Assembly (NCBI RefSeq): GCF_001295845.1
Contig: NZ_LJIC01000071.1
Coordinates: 1-46,263, forward strand
From: Rhodopseudomonas sp. AAP120
GTDB taxonomy: Bacteria > Pseudomonadota > Alphaproteobacteria > Rhizobiales > Xanthobacteraceae
Reading direction: 5' to 3'
Length of the DNA stretch: 46,263 nt
This document shows, one piece after another, positions 23,841-33,531 of the stretch. A model generated the notes under the pieces. That model had not been told where the DNA came from. It worked only from the letters and a program-made list of their open reading frames with translations, and made no database searches. A program made the position numbers and the translations under genes. The first letter of the stretch is position 1, and the number at the start of each line of letters is the position of its first letter.

Positions 23841-25334
23841 CTATTGCAGGCTGAGCGCCACGAAGCGCAGCTCGCCGTCGCCGTTGGAGACCAGCAGCAG
23901 CACCGACTTCTTGCCGTCCTTCTTGAGCTGGTCGACGCGCTTCTTGATCTCGGCGGCGCTCGCCACCGATTCCTGCGCGACCTCGACGATGACGTCGCCC
24001 GCGCCGAGCCGCTTCTCGGCCGCGTCGGAGCCGTCGTCGACGCCGGTCACCAGCACGCCCTTGACGCTGTCCTTGATCTTGTAGCGGCCGCGCAGATCCT
24101 TCGACAGCACGGCGAGATCGAGGCCGAGCGCCTTCTGCGTCACCGGCTTCTCGGGCTCCGGCTGCGACTTGGCCGAGGCCGGCTGCGGCTTGGCGCCGTC
24201 GTCGAGGCGGCCGAGCGTGACCTGCTTGGTCTCTTCCTTGCCCTTGCGGATGATCACCACGTCGACGGTCTTGCCGACCGCGGTGTCGGCGACCACGCGC
24301 GACAGGTCCTTCGGCTCCTTGACGTCCTTGCCGTCGAATTTGACGACGACGTCGCCCGGCTCGATGCCGGCCGGCTTGGCTGGGCCCTTGTCGTCGATGC
24401 CGGCGACCAGCGCGCCGCGCGCCGGCTTGATGTTGAGGCTCTCGGCGATTTCGTCGGTGACCTGCTGGATGCGCACGCCGAGCCAGCCGCGGCGCAGCTC
24501 GCCGAACTGGCGCAGCTGATCGACCACGCCGACCACGGTCTTGGACGGCACCGCGAAGCCGATGCCGATCGAGCCGCCGGACGGCGAGATGATCAGCGTG
24601 TTGACGCCAATCACTTCGCCGTTGAGGTTGAACAGCGGGCCGCCGGAATTGCCGCGATTGATCGCCGCGTCGGTCTGGATGTAGCTGTCGTAGGGTCCGG
24701 AGTTGATATCGCGATTGCGCGCCGAGACGATGCCGGCGGTCACCGTGCCACCGAGCGAGAACGGGTTGCCGATCGCCACCACCCATTCGCCGAGCCGCAG
24801 CTTGTCGCTGTCGCCGAACTTCACCGAGGTCAGCGTCTTGCCGGCCGGCGGGGTGAACTTCAGCACCGCGAGGTCGGTCTTCTTGTCGACGCCCACCAGC
24901 TCCGCCTTGATCTTGGTGCCGTCGTTCAGGATCACGTTGATCTCGTCGGAGTCGGCGATCACGTGGTTGTTGGTGACCGCGACGCCGGACGGATCGATGA
25001 TGAAGCCGGAGCCGAGCGAATTGGTCTTGCGCGGGCCGCCGTCCTTGCCGCCGCGGCGGTTCTTGAAGAAGTCGTCGAAGAACTCCTCGAACGGCGAGCC
25101 CGGCGGCAGGTTCGGCTTGGCGCTGTTGCCTTCGCCGGGCGAGCCCTTGGCGTCGACCGTCTGGGTGGTCGAGATGTTGACCACCGCGTCGATCACCTTC
25201 TCGGCGACATCGGCGATGCCCTCGGGGCCGCGGGCTTGCGCCGGCGCCACCGTGAGCGCGGTGGCGGCGCCGAGGCACAAGGCCGTCAGCAGGGGCCGGA
25301 TGCGAAGGCCGAAGGCGTGGGTCGCAGCGGACAT
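23841..25334 (-). CDS. degP: periplasmic serine protease DegP/HtrA
   Basis: A 497-residue DegP/HtrA-type protease and chaperone that degrades misfolded periplasmic proteins. A signal peptide (about residues 1-34, ending PAQA) precedes a trypsin-like domain with His124 (NNHV), Asp154 (KKTDLAVL) and Ser230 (NRGNSGGP). The Q-linker region GSPFEEFFDDFFKNRRGG lies before it. Two PDZ domains follow, about 290-390 and 415-495, separated by a Pro/Lys/Glu linker. The ATG at 25334 has AGGAGA 11 bases upstream; an upstream in-frame extension of 28 residues has no signal-peptide logic. It follows the hflK-hflC-DUF2065 genes, all concerned with membrane and envelope quality control. Confidence 0.94.
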   Translation of the reverse strand: MSAATHAFGLRIRPLLTALCLGAATALTVAPAQARGPEGIADVAEKVIDAVVNISTTQTVDAKGSPGEGNSAKPNLPPGSPFEEFFDDFFKNRRGGKDGGPRKTNSLGSGFIIDPSGVAVTNNHVIADSDEINVILNDGTKIKAELVGVDKKTDLAVLKFTPPAGKTLTSVKFGDSDKLRLGEWVVAIGNPFSLGGTVTAGIVSARNRDINSGPYDSYIQTDAAINRGNSGGPLFNLNGEVIGVNTLIISPSGGSIGIGFAVPSKTVVGVVDQLRQFGELRRGWLGVRIQQVTDEIAESLNIKPARGALVAGIDDKGPAKPAGIEPGDVVVKFDGKDVKEPKDLSRVVADTAVGKTVDVVIIRKGKEETKQVTLGRLDDGAKPQPASAKSQPEPEKPVTQKALGLDLAVLSKDLRGRYKIKDSVKGVLVTGVDDGSDAAEKRLGAGDVIVEVAQESVASAAEIKKRVDQLKKDGKKSVLLLVSNGDGELRFVALSLQ

Positions 25335-25620
25335 GATCGAGACGTCTCCTGAAGGAAGCACGGCGCCATCCGGCGCGGCCATCTGACAACTCTGCGCCCG
25401 GTGCGTGGCCCGGCGCAAGCATCGGAATCGTTTGAAACTACCCCATCCGCGGCACCGATTGCGGCGAAATGCAGACGCACCGGCTCACGATGGCGTTGAA
25501 AACCAAAGACTTGCCTCGGCTCCGGCAAATCGGCCGGCGGTGAGCCTGATCCACCCGACACCCGCAGATGAAGCGCGCGGCCGACTTGGCGGCGGTTCCG
25601 GGGAGCGTGCGAGCCGCGGC

Positions 25621-25821
25621 TCAGTGGCGGACCAGCCAGATCAACAGCAGGCCGAGCACGGCCGACACCAGGCCGACGGCCCGCAGCACATTGTCGGGGG
25701 TCGCCAGCGCGCTTTTCATGGCGCGCCGCATCCAGCTCGGGCTCGCGGCGAAGATCAGGCCTTCCAGCACGAACAGTACACCCACCCCGATCAGGAGGTC
25801 GGCGAATGCGAAAGACCTCAT
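25621..25821 (-). CDS. DUF2065 small membrane protein (YjeT-like)
   Basis: A 66-residue inner-membrane protein of the DUF2065/YjeT family. Two hydrophobic helices (about 6-26 and 45-64) flank a short basic loop containing PSWMRRAMKSAL. Proteins of this family are usually encoded next to hflC, as here: hflC lies 154 bases upstream on the same strand and degP 286 bases downstream. The function is unknown. The start ATG gives the normal family length. Confidence 0.85.
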   Translation of the reverse strand: MRSFAFADLLIGVGVLFVLEGLIFAASPSWMRRAMKSALATPDNVLRAVGLVSAVLGLLLIWLVRH

Positions 25822-25975
25822 GCGACTGTATCCTCCCGGCCGGCGATGGCGCCGGCTGCAATTGTCAAAGAGCGCGGACCCTGCGGTCCGCGCCCTGATG
25901 TCGCGCCTGTTCTAATCGAGCGTATCGGGGAACGCAAAACGCATTCCCGCCCGATAGCTATTCGCAACCGTGCCG

Positions 25976-26920
25976 TTAGCGCGGCACAGCCGGTGCGGCG
26001 GGCGCGGCTGCGGCCGGAGTTGCTGCGGCCGGAGCCGTCGCGGCGCCGTTGCGACCACCCGGCGTCCCGAAGAACCGGAAGAAGTCGGAGTCGGGCCGCA
26101 GCAGATAGCGGGTGTCCGAACTCTTCAGCGCGTTGTCGTAGGCCGTCATCGACCGGTAGAACGCGAAGAACTCCGGATCCTTCGAGTAGGCCGAGGCGAA
26201 CAGGCGGTTACGCTCGGCGTCGCCGGAACCGCGGATCTCTTCGGCCTGCGAGTTGGCTTCGGCGACGATCACGGTGGCTTCGCGGTCGGCGCGAGAGCGG
26301 ATCTCCTGCGCCTTCTGGCCACCCTGGGCGCGGAACTCGGCGGCTTCGCGCTGACGCTCGGTCTGCATCCGCTGATACACCGCCTGGCTGTTCTGATCCG
26401 GCAGATCGGCGCGGCGGATGCGGACGTCGACCACCGAGATGCCGTAGTTCTCGGCTTCGCGGTCGAGCTGGGCGCGGATCCGCTGCATCAGGCCTTCACG
26501 CTCGTCGCGCACCACCTGGATGAAGGTGACCTCGCCGAGCACGCGGCGCAGAGCGGCGTTGAGTAGCGTGGTGAGCTGGATGTTGGCGGCCGGGATCGAG
26601 CCGACGCTCTGATAGAAGCGCAGCGCGTTGCGGATGCGATAGCGCGCGAACGCGTCCACCACGAGCCGCTTCTGGTCCGACGCGATCACTTCCTGCGACG
26701 GATTCTCGAGGTCGAGGATGCGCTTGTCGATGCTGATCACCGAGTCGATGAACGGCGCCTTGAAGTGCAGGCCCGGTTCGGTAACCACGCGCACCGGCTC
26801 GCCGAGGCGAACCAGCAGGACCTGCTCGGTCTGGCGCACGGTGAACAGCGACGACCAGCCGACGATGACGACGACCAGGAGAACGATCAGGCCGACAATG
26901 CCCGCGATACCCGCTCTCAT
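25976..26920 (-). CDS. hflC: HflC, FtsH-modulating SPFH protein
   Basis: A 314-residue stomatin/prohibitin-family protein that forms with HflK a periplasmic cage around the FtsH protease and tunes its action on membrane proteins. One N-terminal membrane helix (about 5-25) is followed by the SPFH domain (FTVRQTEQVLLVRLGEP through DVRIRRADLPDQNSQAVYQRM) and a coiled-coil rich in Arg, Glu and Ala (RQREAAEFRAQGGQKAQEIR). FFAFYRSMTAYDNAL is the conserved late block. The Ala/Pro-rich last 30 residues are an addition relative to Escherichia coli. Its ATG overlaps the hflK stop by four bases. Confidence 0.94.
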   Translation of the reverse strand: MRAGIAGIVGLIVLLVVVIVGWSSLFTVRQTEQVLLVRLGEPVRVVTEPGLHFKAPFIDSVISIDKRILDLENPSQEVIASDQKRLVVDAFARYRIRNALRFYQSVGSIPAANIQLTTLLNAALRRVLGEVTFIQVVRDEREGLMQRIRAQLDREAENYGISVVDVRIRRADLPDQNSQAVYQRMQTERQREAAEFRAQGGQKAQEIRSRADREATVIVAEANSQAEEIRGSGDAERNRLFASAYSKDPEFFAFYRSMTAYDNALKSSDTRYLLRPDSDFFRFFGTPGGRNGAATAPAAATPAAAAPAAPAVPR

Positions 26921-28083
26921 CGGGTGCCTCCCTGCGTCTGCTGGTTCTGCTGCGGCTGCGCCGCCGGCGCCTGCTGCTGACGGCGCGGGCTGAGTTCGCT
27001 CAGCGGCAGATACGGCACGACACCCTGGCCCGCATTCGGACCGGAGCCGGGGTCGTAGACGAGCTTCTCGGCCGGGCCGAGCACGCGCTCCATGGTTTCG
27101 AGATAGATGCGCTCGCGCGTCACGTCGGGAGCCTTCCTGTATTCTTCATAGACGTCGAGGAAGCGCGCGCTCTGGCCCTTGGCCTCGGCGACCGCCTGCC
27201 CCTTGTAGCCTTCGGCGTTCTGGATGATCTGCGCGGCGCGGCCCTTGGCGTCGGGGATCACACGGTTGGCGTAGGTCTGCGCTTCGTTCTGCAGCCGCTC
27301 GAGGTCGGCGCGCGCGGCCTGCACGTCGCGGAACGCGTCGATGACCTGCTGCGGCGGATCGACCTTCTGCATCTGCACCTGCTGCACCAGGACGCCGGCG
27401 CCGTAGCTGTCGAGCGTCTTCTGCATCAACTCCTGCACGCCGGTCTCGATCGTGGTGCGGGCGCCGGTCAGGATCGGCTGGATGTTGGAGCGGCCGATCA
27501 CTTCGCGCATCGCGCTCTCGGCCACGGCCTTCACGGTGCCTTCCGGATTCTGGATGTTGAACAGGAAGTCGCCGACGCCGTCGGGCTTGATCCGCCACAA
27601 CACGGTGAAGTCGACGTCGACGATGTTCTCGTCGCCGGTCAGCATCAGGCTTTCCTCGGGCACGTCGCGCACCGTGGTGCCGCGCCGCGCCGGATCGCTG
27701 ATCAGCGTCATGCCGATGCTGATCGTCGACACGCGCAGCGCCTTCGGCAGCAGCACGGTCTCGATCGGATACGGCAGGTGATAGTTCAGGCCGGGCTGCA
27801 CGGTGCGCACGTGCTTGCCGAAGCGCAGCACCACGCCGAGCTCTTCGGACTGCACCCGGAAGAAGCCCGACAGGCCCCAGATGGTCAGCGCGCCGAGCAC
27901 CGCGATGGCGATGCCGAGGCCGCTGAAATAGCCGCCGGGCAGCATCTGCTGCAGGCGATCCTGACCGCGGCGAAGCAGGTCTTCGAGATCAGGCGGCCGC
28001 GGACCCGATGATTGCGGCCCCGAGCCCCACGGCCCCTTCGGACCAGAACCCCATGGGCCTCCACCTTGATTCTTCCACGGCAT
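26917..28083 (-). CDS. hflK: HflK, FtsH-modulating SPFH protein
   Basis: A 388-residue partner of HflC. The N-terminus MPWKNQGGGPWGSGPKGPWG is the Gly/Pro-rich leader typical of HflK, followed by PPDLEDLLRRGQDRL, a membrane helix (about 55-75), the SPFH domain (RVQSEELGVVLRFGKHVRTV onward), the helix LERLQNEAQTYANRVIPDAK and a Gln/Pro-rich tail. The ATG at 28083 has AGGAG about nine bases upstream; an upstream in-frame start at 28122 is not needed. It is followed by hflC with a four-base overlap. A predicted promoter lies about 55-80 bases upstream, so the pair need not depend on folA transcription. Confidence 0.94.
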   Translation of the reverse strand: MPWKNQGGGPWGSGPKGPWGSGPQSSGPRPPDLEDLLRRGQDRLQQMLPGGYFSGLGIAIAVLGALTIWGLSGFFRVQSEELGVVLRFGKHVRTVQPGLNYHLPYPIETVLLPKALRVSTISIGMTLISDPARRGTTVRDVPEESLMLTGDENIVDVDFTVLWRIKPDGVGDFLFNIQNPEGTVKAVAESAMREVIGRSNIQPILTGARTTIETGVQELMQKTLDSYGAGVLVQQVQMQKVDPPQQVIDAFRDVQAARADLERLQNEAQTYANRVIPDAKGRAAQIIQNAEGYKGQAVAEAKGQSARFLDVYEEYRKAPDVTRERIYLETMERVLGPAEKLVYDPGSGPNAGQGVVPYLPLSELSPRRQQQAPAAQPQQNQQTQGGTR

Positions 28084-28136
28084 CAACAATCTCCTCGGCG
28101 GTCCGGCGATCATGCGGACCACAATTTGTGCACGGC

Positions 28137-28165
28137 TTTATAGGGGACAGCCCGGGCAGGCACAA
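28137..28165 (-). promoter_or_regulatory. predicted promoter of hflK-hflC
   Basis: On the minus strand TTGTGC (28165-28160) and TATAAA (28142-28137) are separated by 17 bases. The sequence before the -10, CCCCTATAAA, also resembles heat-shock (RpoH) -10 elements, which would fit the role of HflKC in membrane protein quality control. Confidence 0.45.
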
Positions 28166-28236
28166 CGCGCGTCGTCTCACGTCGCGAACTATGTCTTGAC
28201 ACAGGTTTGTCAATGCAAAGGCGGGCGCCGCCAAGG

Positions 28237-28770
28237 TTAACGTGCAGCGCAGCGTCGATAGGTCACATACGAGAAATCGGCAGTATCTTCGGGGCCGGCG
28301 GGCTGGCGGGTACGTGCCACCTCCTCCCACTCGGCGCGGTCGATCGCCGGGAACGTGGTGTCACCCGCGGGGCTCGCGTGTACCTCGGTCAATTCGATAC
28401 GCGAGGCCGTCGGCAACCAATGGGCGTAGATCTCGGCGCCGCCCATCACCACGATTTCGGTGGCAAAACGCCGCAGCGCATCGCCCGCCGCGACCTGCTC
28501 GGCGGCCTCGAACGACGGCGTCACCACGACGCCGCGCGCCTGGAAAGCGGCATCGCGCGTCACCACGATGTTAGTACGTCCCGGCAACGGCCGGCCGATC
28601 GACTGATAGGTCTTGCGGCCCATGATGACCGGCTTGTTCAACGTGATCGCCTTGAACCGCCGCAGATCGGACTTCAGACGCCACGGGATCGCGTTGCCCT
28701 GCCCGATCACGCCGTTCTCGGCAACGGCGACGACGAGCACGATCGGCAGGCGCGGCGCCGAACTACTCAC
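28237..28770 (-). CDS. folA: dihydrofolate reductase
   Basis: A 177-residue cytosolic DHFR that reduces dihydrofolate with [32 protein letters not shown] contains the Met20-loop equivalent (NAIPW) and the active-site acid Asp35 just after it. [23 protein letters not shown] is the conserved NADPH-binding block, and [23 protein letters not shown] the later signature. The GTG start at 28770 overlaps the thyA stop by four bases (GTGA), so the reductase is translated directly after thymidylate synthase, which produces its substrate. No other start is needed. Confidence 0.95.
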   Translation of the reverse strand: MSSSAPRLPIVLVVAVAENGVIGQGNAIPWRLKSDLRRFKAITLNKPVIMGRKTYQSIGRPLPGRTNIVVTRDAAFQARGVVVTPSFEAAEQVAAGDALRRFATEIVVMGGAEIYAHWLPTASRIELTEVHASPAGDTTFPAIDRAEWEEVARTRQPAGPEDTADFSYVTYRRCAAR

Positions 28771-29561
28771 ACCGCCACCTCGGCCTTGATATGCGGGTGC
28801 GGATCGTAGCCGTGCAGCGTGAAGTCTTCGTAGCGGAAGCCGAAGATGTCCTTCACGTCGGGATTGATCGACATCACCGGCAGCGGCCGCGGCGTGCGGG
28901 TGAGCTGCAGCCGCGCCTGCTCAAGATGATTGGAGTACAGATGCGCATCGCCGAGCGTATGGACGAAATCGCCCGGCTTCAGGCCGGTGACTTGCGCCAT
29001 CATCATCGTCAGGAGCGCGTAGGAGGCGATGTTGAACGGCACACCGAGAAACACGTCGGCCGAGCGCTGATAGAGCTGGCACGACAGCTTGCCGTTCGCG
29101 ACGTAGAACTGGAACAGGCAGTGGCACGGCGGCAGCGCCATCTTCTCGACGTCGGCCGGATTCCACGCCGTCACCATCAGCCGGCGCGAGTCCGGGCTGC
29201 GCTTGATCATCTCGACGACGTTCGCGATCTGGTCGATCGAGCCGCCGTCGGCGGTCGGCCAGGAGCGCCACTGCGCACCGTAGACCGGGCCGAGATCGCC
29301 GTTGGCGTCCGCCCATTCGTCCCAGATCGTGACGCCGTGGTCGTGCAGATATTTGATGTTGGTGTCGCCCTGCAGGAACCACAGCAGCTCGTGCACGATC
29401 GCCTTCAGCGGCAGCCGCTTGGTGGTCAGCATCGGGAAGCCGGCGGCGAGATTGAAGCGCATCTGGTGGCCGAACACCGACAGCGTCCCGGTACCGGTGC
29501 GGTCGGTTTTCTCCGCGCCGTCGGCGAGGATGCGTTCGAGCAGGTCGTGGTACTGGATCAT
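28767..29561 (-). CDS. thyA: thymidylate synthase
   Basis: A 264-residue ThyA, the same length as the Escherichia coli enzyme, converting dUMP to dTMP with methylene-tetrahydrofolate as donor and reductant. The nucleophile Cys146 lies in [12 protein letters not shown], Arg21 in the DRTGTG phosphate-binding loop, and [20 protein letters not shown] and HLYSNHLEQ carry the remaining dUMP and folate ligands. The C-terminus ends IKAEVAV, closing with a Val as in the E. coli enzyme. It is the first gene of the thyA-folA pair, and the two overlap by four bases. The reading is unambiguous. Confidence 0.97.
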   Translation of the reverse strand: MIQYHDLLERILADGAEKTDRTGTGTLSVFGHQMRFNLAAGFPMLTTKRLPLKAIVHELLWFLQGDTNIKYLHDHGVTIWDEWADANGDLGPVYGAQWRSWPTADGGSIDQIANVVEMIKRSPDSRRLMVTAWNPADVEKMALPPCHCLFQFYVANGKLSCQLYQRSADVFLGVPFNIASYALLTMMMAQVTGLKPGDFVHTLGDAHLYSNHLEQARLQLTRTPRPLPVMSINPDVKDIFGFRYEDFTLHGYDPHPHIKAEVAV

Positions 29562-29707
29562 CGGGGGCTCGCGGTATCGCTCCTCACGGCCGCCGGCGGC
29601 GATTCCGGATCGGGAAGCCGGATCGGGAGGACTCGCTGCTCAAAATACCCCCCCGGACTTAAACGACAAGCGTTCATCCGCCCGTCCGGGTCTTTGTCAC
29701 GGCTTTC

Positions 29708-30715
29708 TCAGGGCGCCTGTCGCTTAAGCACCATCCGCCACTTCTGCACCTCCCTCCCCACCACGCCCGCCAGCGCCTCGGGCGTGCGCTGGTCGGGCGG
29801 CGGAACAACGGCGCCGAGACCGGTCATCGGTTCGCGCACCTCGGGCTGATCCAACGCCCGGACCGCCGCCGCATTGAGCGTGGCGACCACCGCGGCGGGC
29901 GTATCCTTCGGCGCGAACAGGCCGTTCCAGGCCTCCACCTGAAACTTCGGCAGCCCCGCTTCCGCGGCCGTCGGCACTGTCGGCACCGCCGGATCGCGCT
30001 CGGCGCCGGCGATTACATAGGCCTTGATCACCTCGGTGCGCAGCGGCAGCACGGCGTTGACCATCTGATCGCACATATAGTCCACCTGCCCCGCCACCAG
30101 CGCGTCCATAGCCGGCCCCGTGCCGTTGAACGGCACCCCGGTCGGATTGATCCCGAGCAGATGGTTCAGCAGCATGCAGGAGGTATAGGACACCGAGCCG
30201 ACACCCGCATGGGCGAGATTGATCGTATCCTGGTGCGCGCGCACGTAGAGCACGAACTCGCGGAAGTCGGCCGCTGGAAACTCGCGGCGGGCCAGCAGCA
30301 GGATCGGCATCCGCGCCACCAGCGCCACCGGCGCGAAATCGACATCCGGCCGGTAGCCGAGTTTCGGATAGAGCGCGACTGCGGCCGCATGGGTGCCCAT
30401 ATGGCCGAGCACCAGGGTGTAACCGTCCGGCAGCGCCTGCGCCGCCTTGAGCGCCCCGATCGTGCCGCCGGCACCCACGATATTGTCGACCACCACCGGC
30501 TGGCCCAGCGACTTCGCCATCTCGGCGGACACGATGCGCGCGACCACGTCGGTCGGGCCACCTTTAGCGAACGGAACGATCAGCGTGATCGGATGGGACG
30601 GAAAACTGGGCGCCTGGCCGATTGCCGGACCGGACAGCGACAAAGGGAGCACCAGGAGGGCGGCGGCCACAACCGCCACGCGCCTCAACGCCGCCGCGTA
30701 CGCGAACGAAAGCAT
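29708..30715 (-). CDS. tripartite tricarboxylate transporter binding protein (TctC/Bug), copy 1
   Basis: A 335-residue periplasmic solute-binding protein of the Bug/TctC family. The signal peptide covers about residues 1-33 (AALLVLPLSLSGPAIGQA). FPSHPITLIVPFAKGGPTDVVAR is the standard first strand and ligand loop; VVVDNIVGAGGTIGALKAAQA and AHAGVGSVS the second and third motifs; DYMCDQMVNAV and EAWNGLFAPKDTP follow. The ATG at 30715 has GGAG seven bases upstream; an in-frame start at 30751 only adds 12 residues. It is a close paralog of the next gene upstream and lies in the same direction, last in the tctB-tctA-tctC-tctC row. Family ligands are carboxylates; the specific one is unknown. Confidence 0.9.
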   Translation of the reverse strand: MLSFAYAAALRRVAVVAAALLVLPLSLSGPAIGQAPSFPSHPITLIVPFAKGGPTDVVARIVSAEMAKSLGQPVVVDNIVGAGGTIGALKAAQALPDGYTLVLGHMGTHAAAVALYPKLGYRPDVDFAPVALVARMPILLLARREFPAADFREFVLYVRAHQDTINLAHAGVGSVSYTSCMLLNHLLGINPTGVPFNGTGPAMDALVAGQVDYMCDQMVNAVLPLRTEVIKAYVIAGAERDPAVPTVPTAAEAGLPKFQVEAWNGLFAPKDTPAAVVATLNAAAVRALDQPEVREPMTGLGAVVPPPDQRTPEALAGVVGREVQKWRMVLKRQAP

Positions 30716-30922
30716 ATCCGGTCTCCGGCAGAATAGGCTGGTGATATCCAAACCACTGGATGGAAATCAACCGGATCGCACAAACCCGATCCGATCCGAT
30801 CCGGCAGGCCGGCACGTCTGCGCCCCCCGCATGTCGACGCCCCCTCGCAAGCTCTATCCAGTCGCGATGGCTGCCGGATCGCCGAGCGGCGCCCGCTGCA
30901 CGTCCTGGTGCGGGAGGCGCGC

Positions 30923-31909
30923 TCAGTTCGCCGCGGCCTCTTTCAGCACCGGTGTCCATTTGGCGATCTCCGACTCGACCAGCTTGCCGAGCGCCTCGGG
31001 CGTCCGCTCTGACCGCTCCGGAATGACGCTGCCGAGATCCAGCAGTCGCTTGCGAACGTTGTCGTCGTCGAGCGCCTTCACGGCCGCGGCATTGAGGGCT
31101 GCGACGATCGGTTCGGGCGTGCCCTTCGGGGCGAAGATCGCGTTCCAGGCCTGCGCCTTTAACGCCGGCAAGCCGCCCTCGGTGGTGGTCGGCACGTCCG
31201 GCAGCGACGGATTGCGCTCCGGCGTGGCGATCGCATAGGCCTTTATGGTGCCGCCCTTGATCTGCGGCACGGCGTTGACGATCTGGTCGCACATGAAATC
31301 GACCTGCTTGCCGACCAGCGCATTCATCGCCGGGCCGGTGCCGTTGAACGGCACGCCGGTCGGCTTGATGCCCAGCACCGAGTTCAGCAACTGGCAGGAC
31401 ACGTGTGAAACCGAGCCGACGCCGGCGTGAGCTTCGTTGAGCTTGTCGCCATTGGCTTTGGTGTAGGCGATGAACTCGGCCAGATCCTTCGGCGGGAAAT
31501 CCGTCCGCGCAAGGATCAGGATCGGCGTGCCGGCCAGCAGCGACACCGGCGCGAAGTCCTTGCGCGGATCATAGGCGAGTTTCGGATACAGCGGCACCGC
31601 GGCGGCGTGGGTGCCCATGTGGCCGGTAATGATGGTGTAGCCGTCGGGATTGGCGCGAGCCGCGCGGGTCGTCGCGGTGGTACCGCCGGCGCCGACCACA
31701 TTCTCGATCACGATCGCCTGGCCGAGCGTGGTCGACATATGCTGAGCGACGATCCGCGCGATCACGTCGGTCGGACCGCCGGCCGCGAACGGCACGATCA
31801 TCGTGATCGTCCGGGTCGGGTAGTCCGCCGCGAGCGCGGGCGTCGCCAGAACGGCGCCGGCCGCGAGGGTAAAGCGGCCCAGCCGCAGCAATCGAGCAAG
31901 CAAATTCAT
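30923..31909 (-). CDS. tripartite tricarboxylate transporter binding protein (TctC/Bug), copy 2
   Basis: A 328-residue Bug/TctC-family binding protein. Signal peptide about 1-27 (ending TPALAA), then YPTRTITMIVPFAAGGPTDVIAR, IENVVGAGGTTATTRAARA, GHMGTHAAAVPLYPKLAYDP and AHAGVGSVSHVSCQLLN. Much of the sequence is shared with the neighbouring copy, including GTHAAAV, PTGVPFNGTGPAM and the MCDQ block, so the two arose by tandem duplication. AGGAG lies nine bases before the ATG. It is the first binding protein after tctA, with a gap of 97 bases, and is the more likely cognate partner of the permease. Confidence 0.92.
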   Translation of the reverse strand: MNLLARLLRLGRFTLAAGAVLATPALAADYPTRTITMIVPFAAGGPTDVIARIVAQHMSTTLGQAIVIENVVGAGGTTATTRAARANPDGYTIITGHMGTHAAAVPLYPKLAYDPRKDFAPVSLLAGTPILILARTDFPPKDLAEFIAYTKANGDKLNEAHAGVGSVSHVSCQLLNSVLGIKPTGVPFNGTGPAMNALVGKQVDFMCDQIVNAVPQIKGGTIKAYAIATPERNPSLPDVPTTTEGGLPALKAQAWNAIFAPKGTPEPIVAALNAAAVKALDDDNVRKRLLDLGSVIPERSERTPEALGKLVESEIAKWTPVLKEAAAN

Positions 31910-32006
31910 GTCGTGGCGCTCCTGCCCTGTCGAATTGTTCTTGCGATCAACAACAGCTCAACAACTAACAGCCGGCCAGAGTGGCGTAACGCCGCAGGCG
32001 GCCGGC

Positions 32007-33524
32007 TCAACCTTCGGATTCGACGAACACCTCGTCGCGCTTGCGCCGCAGCGCGGGTAGCACCGCGAGGATCAGCAGGCCCGCCGCAATGGCGAGCAAC
32101 GTCGCCGACAGCGGCCGGGTGACGAACACCGTGGCGTCGCCGCGCGAGATCAGCAGCGCGCGGCGCAGGTTCTCTTCCATCAACGGACCAAGCACCATGC
32201 CGAGCAGCAGCGGTGCAGGCTCGAAATCATGCTTGACCAGCCAGTAGCCGATCAGGCCGAAAACGCCGGCCAGCACGACGTCCATCGGCGCATTGTTCAC
32301 CGAATAGATGCCGATCGAGCAGAACACCACGATCGCCGGGAACAACAGCCGATAAGGCACCCGCAGCAATCGCACCCACATCCCGACCAGCGGCAGGTTG
32401 ATGATCAGCAGCATTAGATTGCCGATCCACATCGAGGCGATCATGCCCCAGACCAGGTCCGGCTGCTTCTGCATCACCTGCGGCCCCGGCACGATGCCGT
32501 GGATGGTCATCGCGCCAACCATCAGCGCCATCACGGCGTTCGGCGGAATGCCGAGCGTCAGCAGCGGGATGAACGAGGTCTGCGCCGCCGCGTTGTTGGC
32601 GCTTTCCGGTGCCGCCACGCCTTCGATCGCGCCGCGGCCGAACCGCTTCGGATCGCGCGAGATCTTCTTCTCGAGCGTGTAGGCGGCAAACGACGCGATC
32701 ACCGCGCCGCCGCCGGGCAGAATGCCAAGGATCGAGCCGAGGATGGTGCCGCGCCCGATCGCCGGCGCCGAGTCCATCAGATCCTTCCTGGTCGGCATCA
32801 GGCCGGTGATCTTGTTCTGCACCAGCTGGCGGTCGGACTCCGCGCCGGTGTCGAGATTTCGGATGATCTCGGCGAAGCCGAACACGCCCATCGCCACTGT
32901 GGCAAACCCGAGGCCGTCGGCGAGCTCGGGAATCCCGAAGGTCATCCGCGACGCGCCGGTTTCGATGTCCGAACCGACCATCGACAGCAGCAGGCCGAAC
33001 AGGATCATGGCGATCGCCTTCAGCACCGAACCCTTGGCCAGCACCACCGCGAAGATCAGGCCGAGCACCATCAGCGAGAAGTACTCGGCCGGACCGAACG
33101 CCAGCGCCAGCTTCGTCAGCGGCGCGCCGAGCACCGCGATCAGAACGGTGGCGGCGCAACCGGCGAAGAACGAACCAATGGCGGCGATCGCCAGCGCCGG
33201 GCCGGCTCGGCCCTGCTTCGCCATCTGGAAGCCGTCCAGCGCCGTGACCACCGACCCGGCCTCGCCCGGAATGTTGACCAGGATCGATGTGGTCGAGCCG
33301 CCATACTGGGCGCCGTAGTAGATGCCGGCGAGCATGATCAGCGCGCCGACCGGCGGCAGGCCGAAGGTGATCGGCAGCAGCATCGCCACCGTGGCGATGG
33401 TGCCGATACCCGGCAGCACGCCGACCAGCGTGCCGACCAGTGCGCCGACGAGACAGAGACCGAGATTGACCGGAGAGGCTGCGACCTGGAAGCCGAGCGC
33501 GAGGTTCGAGAACAGATCAAGCAT
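32007..33524 (-). CDS. tctA: tripartite tricarboxylate transporter large permease TctA
   Basis: A 505-residue integral membrane protein of the TctA family with about 11-12 hydrophobic segments. GALVGTLVGVLPGIGTIATVAMLLPIT contains the family PGIG motif, YYGAQYGGSTTSILVNIPGEAGSVVTALDG the second signature, and ESANNAAAQTSFIPLLTLGIP the third. It imports carboxylates with a cation gradient, working with TctB and a TctC-type binding protein. tctB ends seven bases before this start and two binding-protein genes follow, so the transporter is complete. The last residues (RRKRDEVFVESEG) are a charged cytoplasmic tail. Confidence 0.94.
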   Translation of the reverse strand: MLDLFSNLALGFQVAASPVNLGLCLVGALVGTLVGVLPGIGTIATVAMLLPITFGLPPVGALIMLAGIYYGAQYGGSTTSILVNIPGEAGSVVTALDGFQMAKQGRAGPALAIAAIGSFFAGCAATVLIAVLGAPLTKLALAFGPAEYFSLMVLGLIFAVVLAKGSVLKAIAMILFGLLLSMVGSDIETGASRMTFGIPELADGLGFATVAMGVFGFAEIIRNLDTGAESDRQLVQNKITGLMPTRKDLMDSAPAIGRGTILGSILGILPGGGAVIASFAAYTLEKKISRDPKRFGRGAIEGVAAPESANNAAAQTSFIPLLTLGIPPNAVMALMVGAMTIHGIVPGPQVMQKQPDLVWGMIASMWIGNLMLLIINLPLVGMWVRLLRVPYRLLFPAIVVFCSIGIYSVNNAPMDVVLAGVFGLIGYWLVKHDFEPAPLLLGMVLGPLMEENLRRALLISRGDATVFVTRPLSATLLAIAAGLLILAVLPALRRKRDEVFVESEG

Positions 33525-33531
33525 CGCGCAC

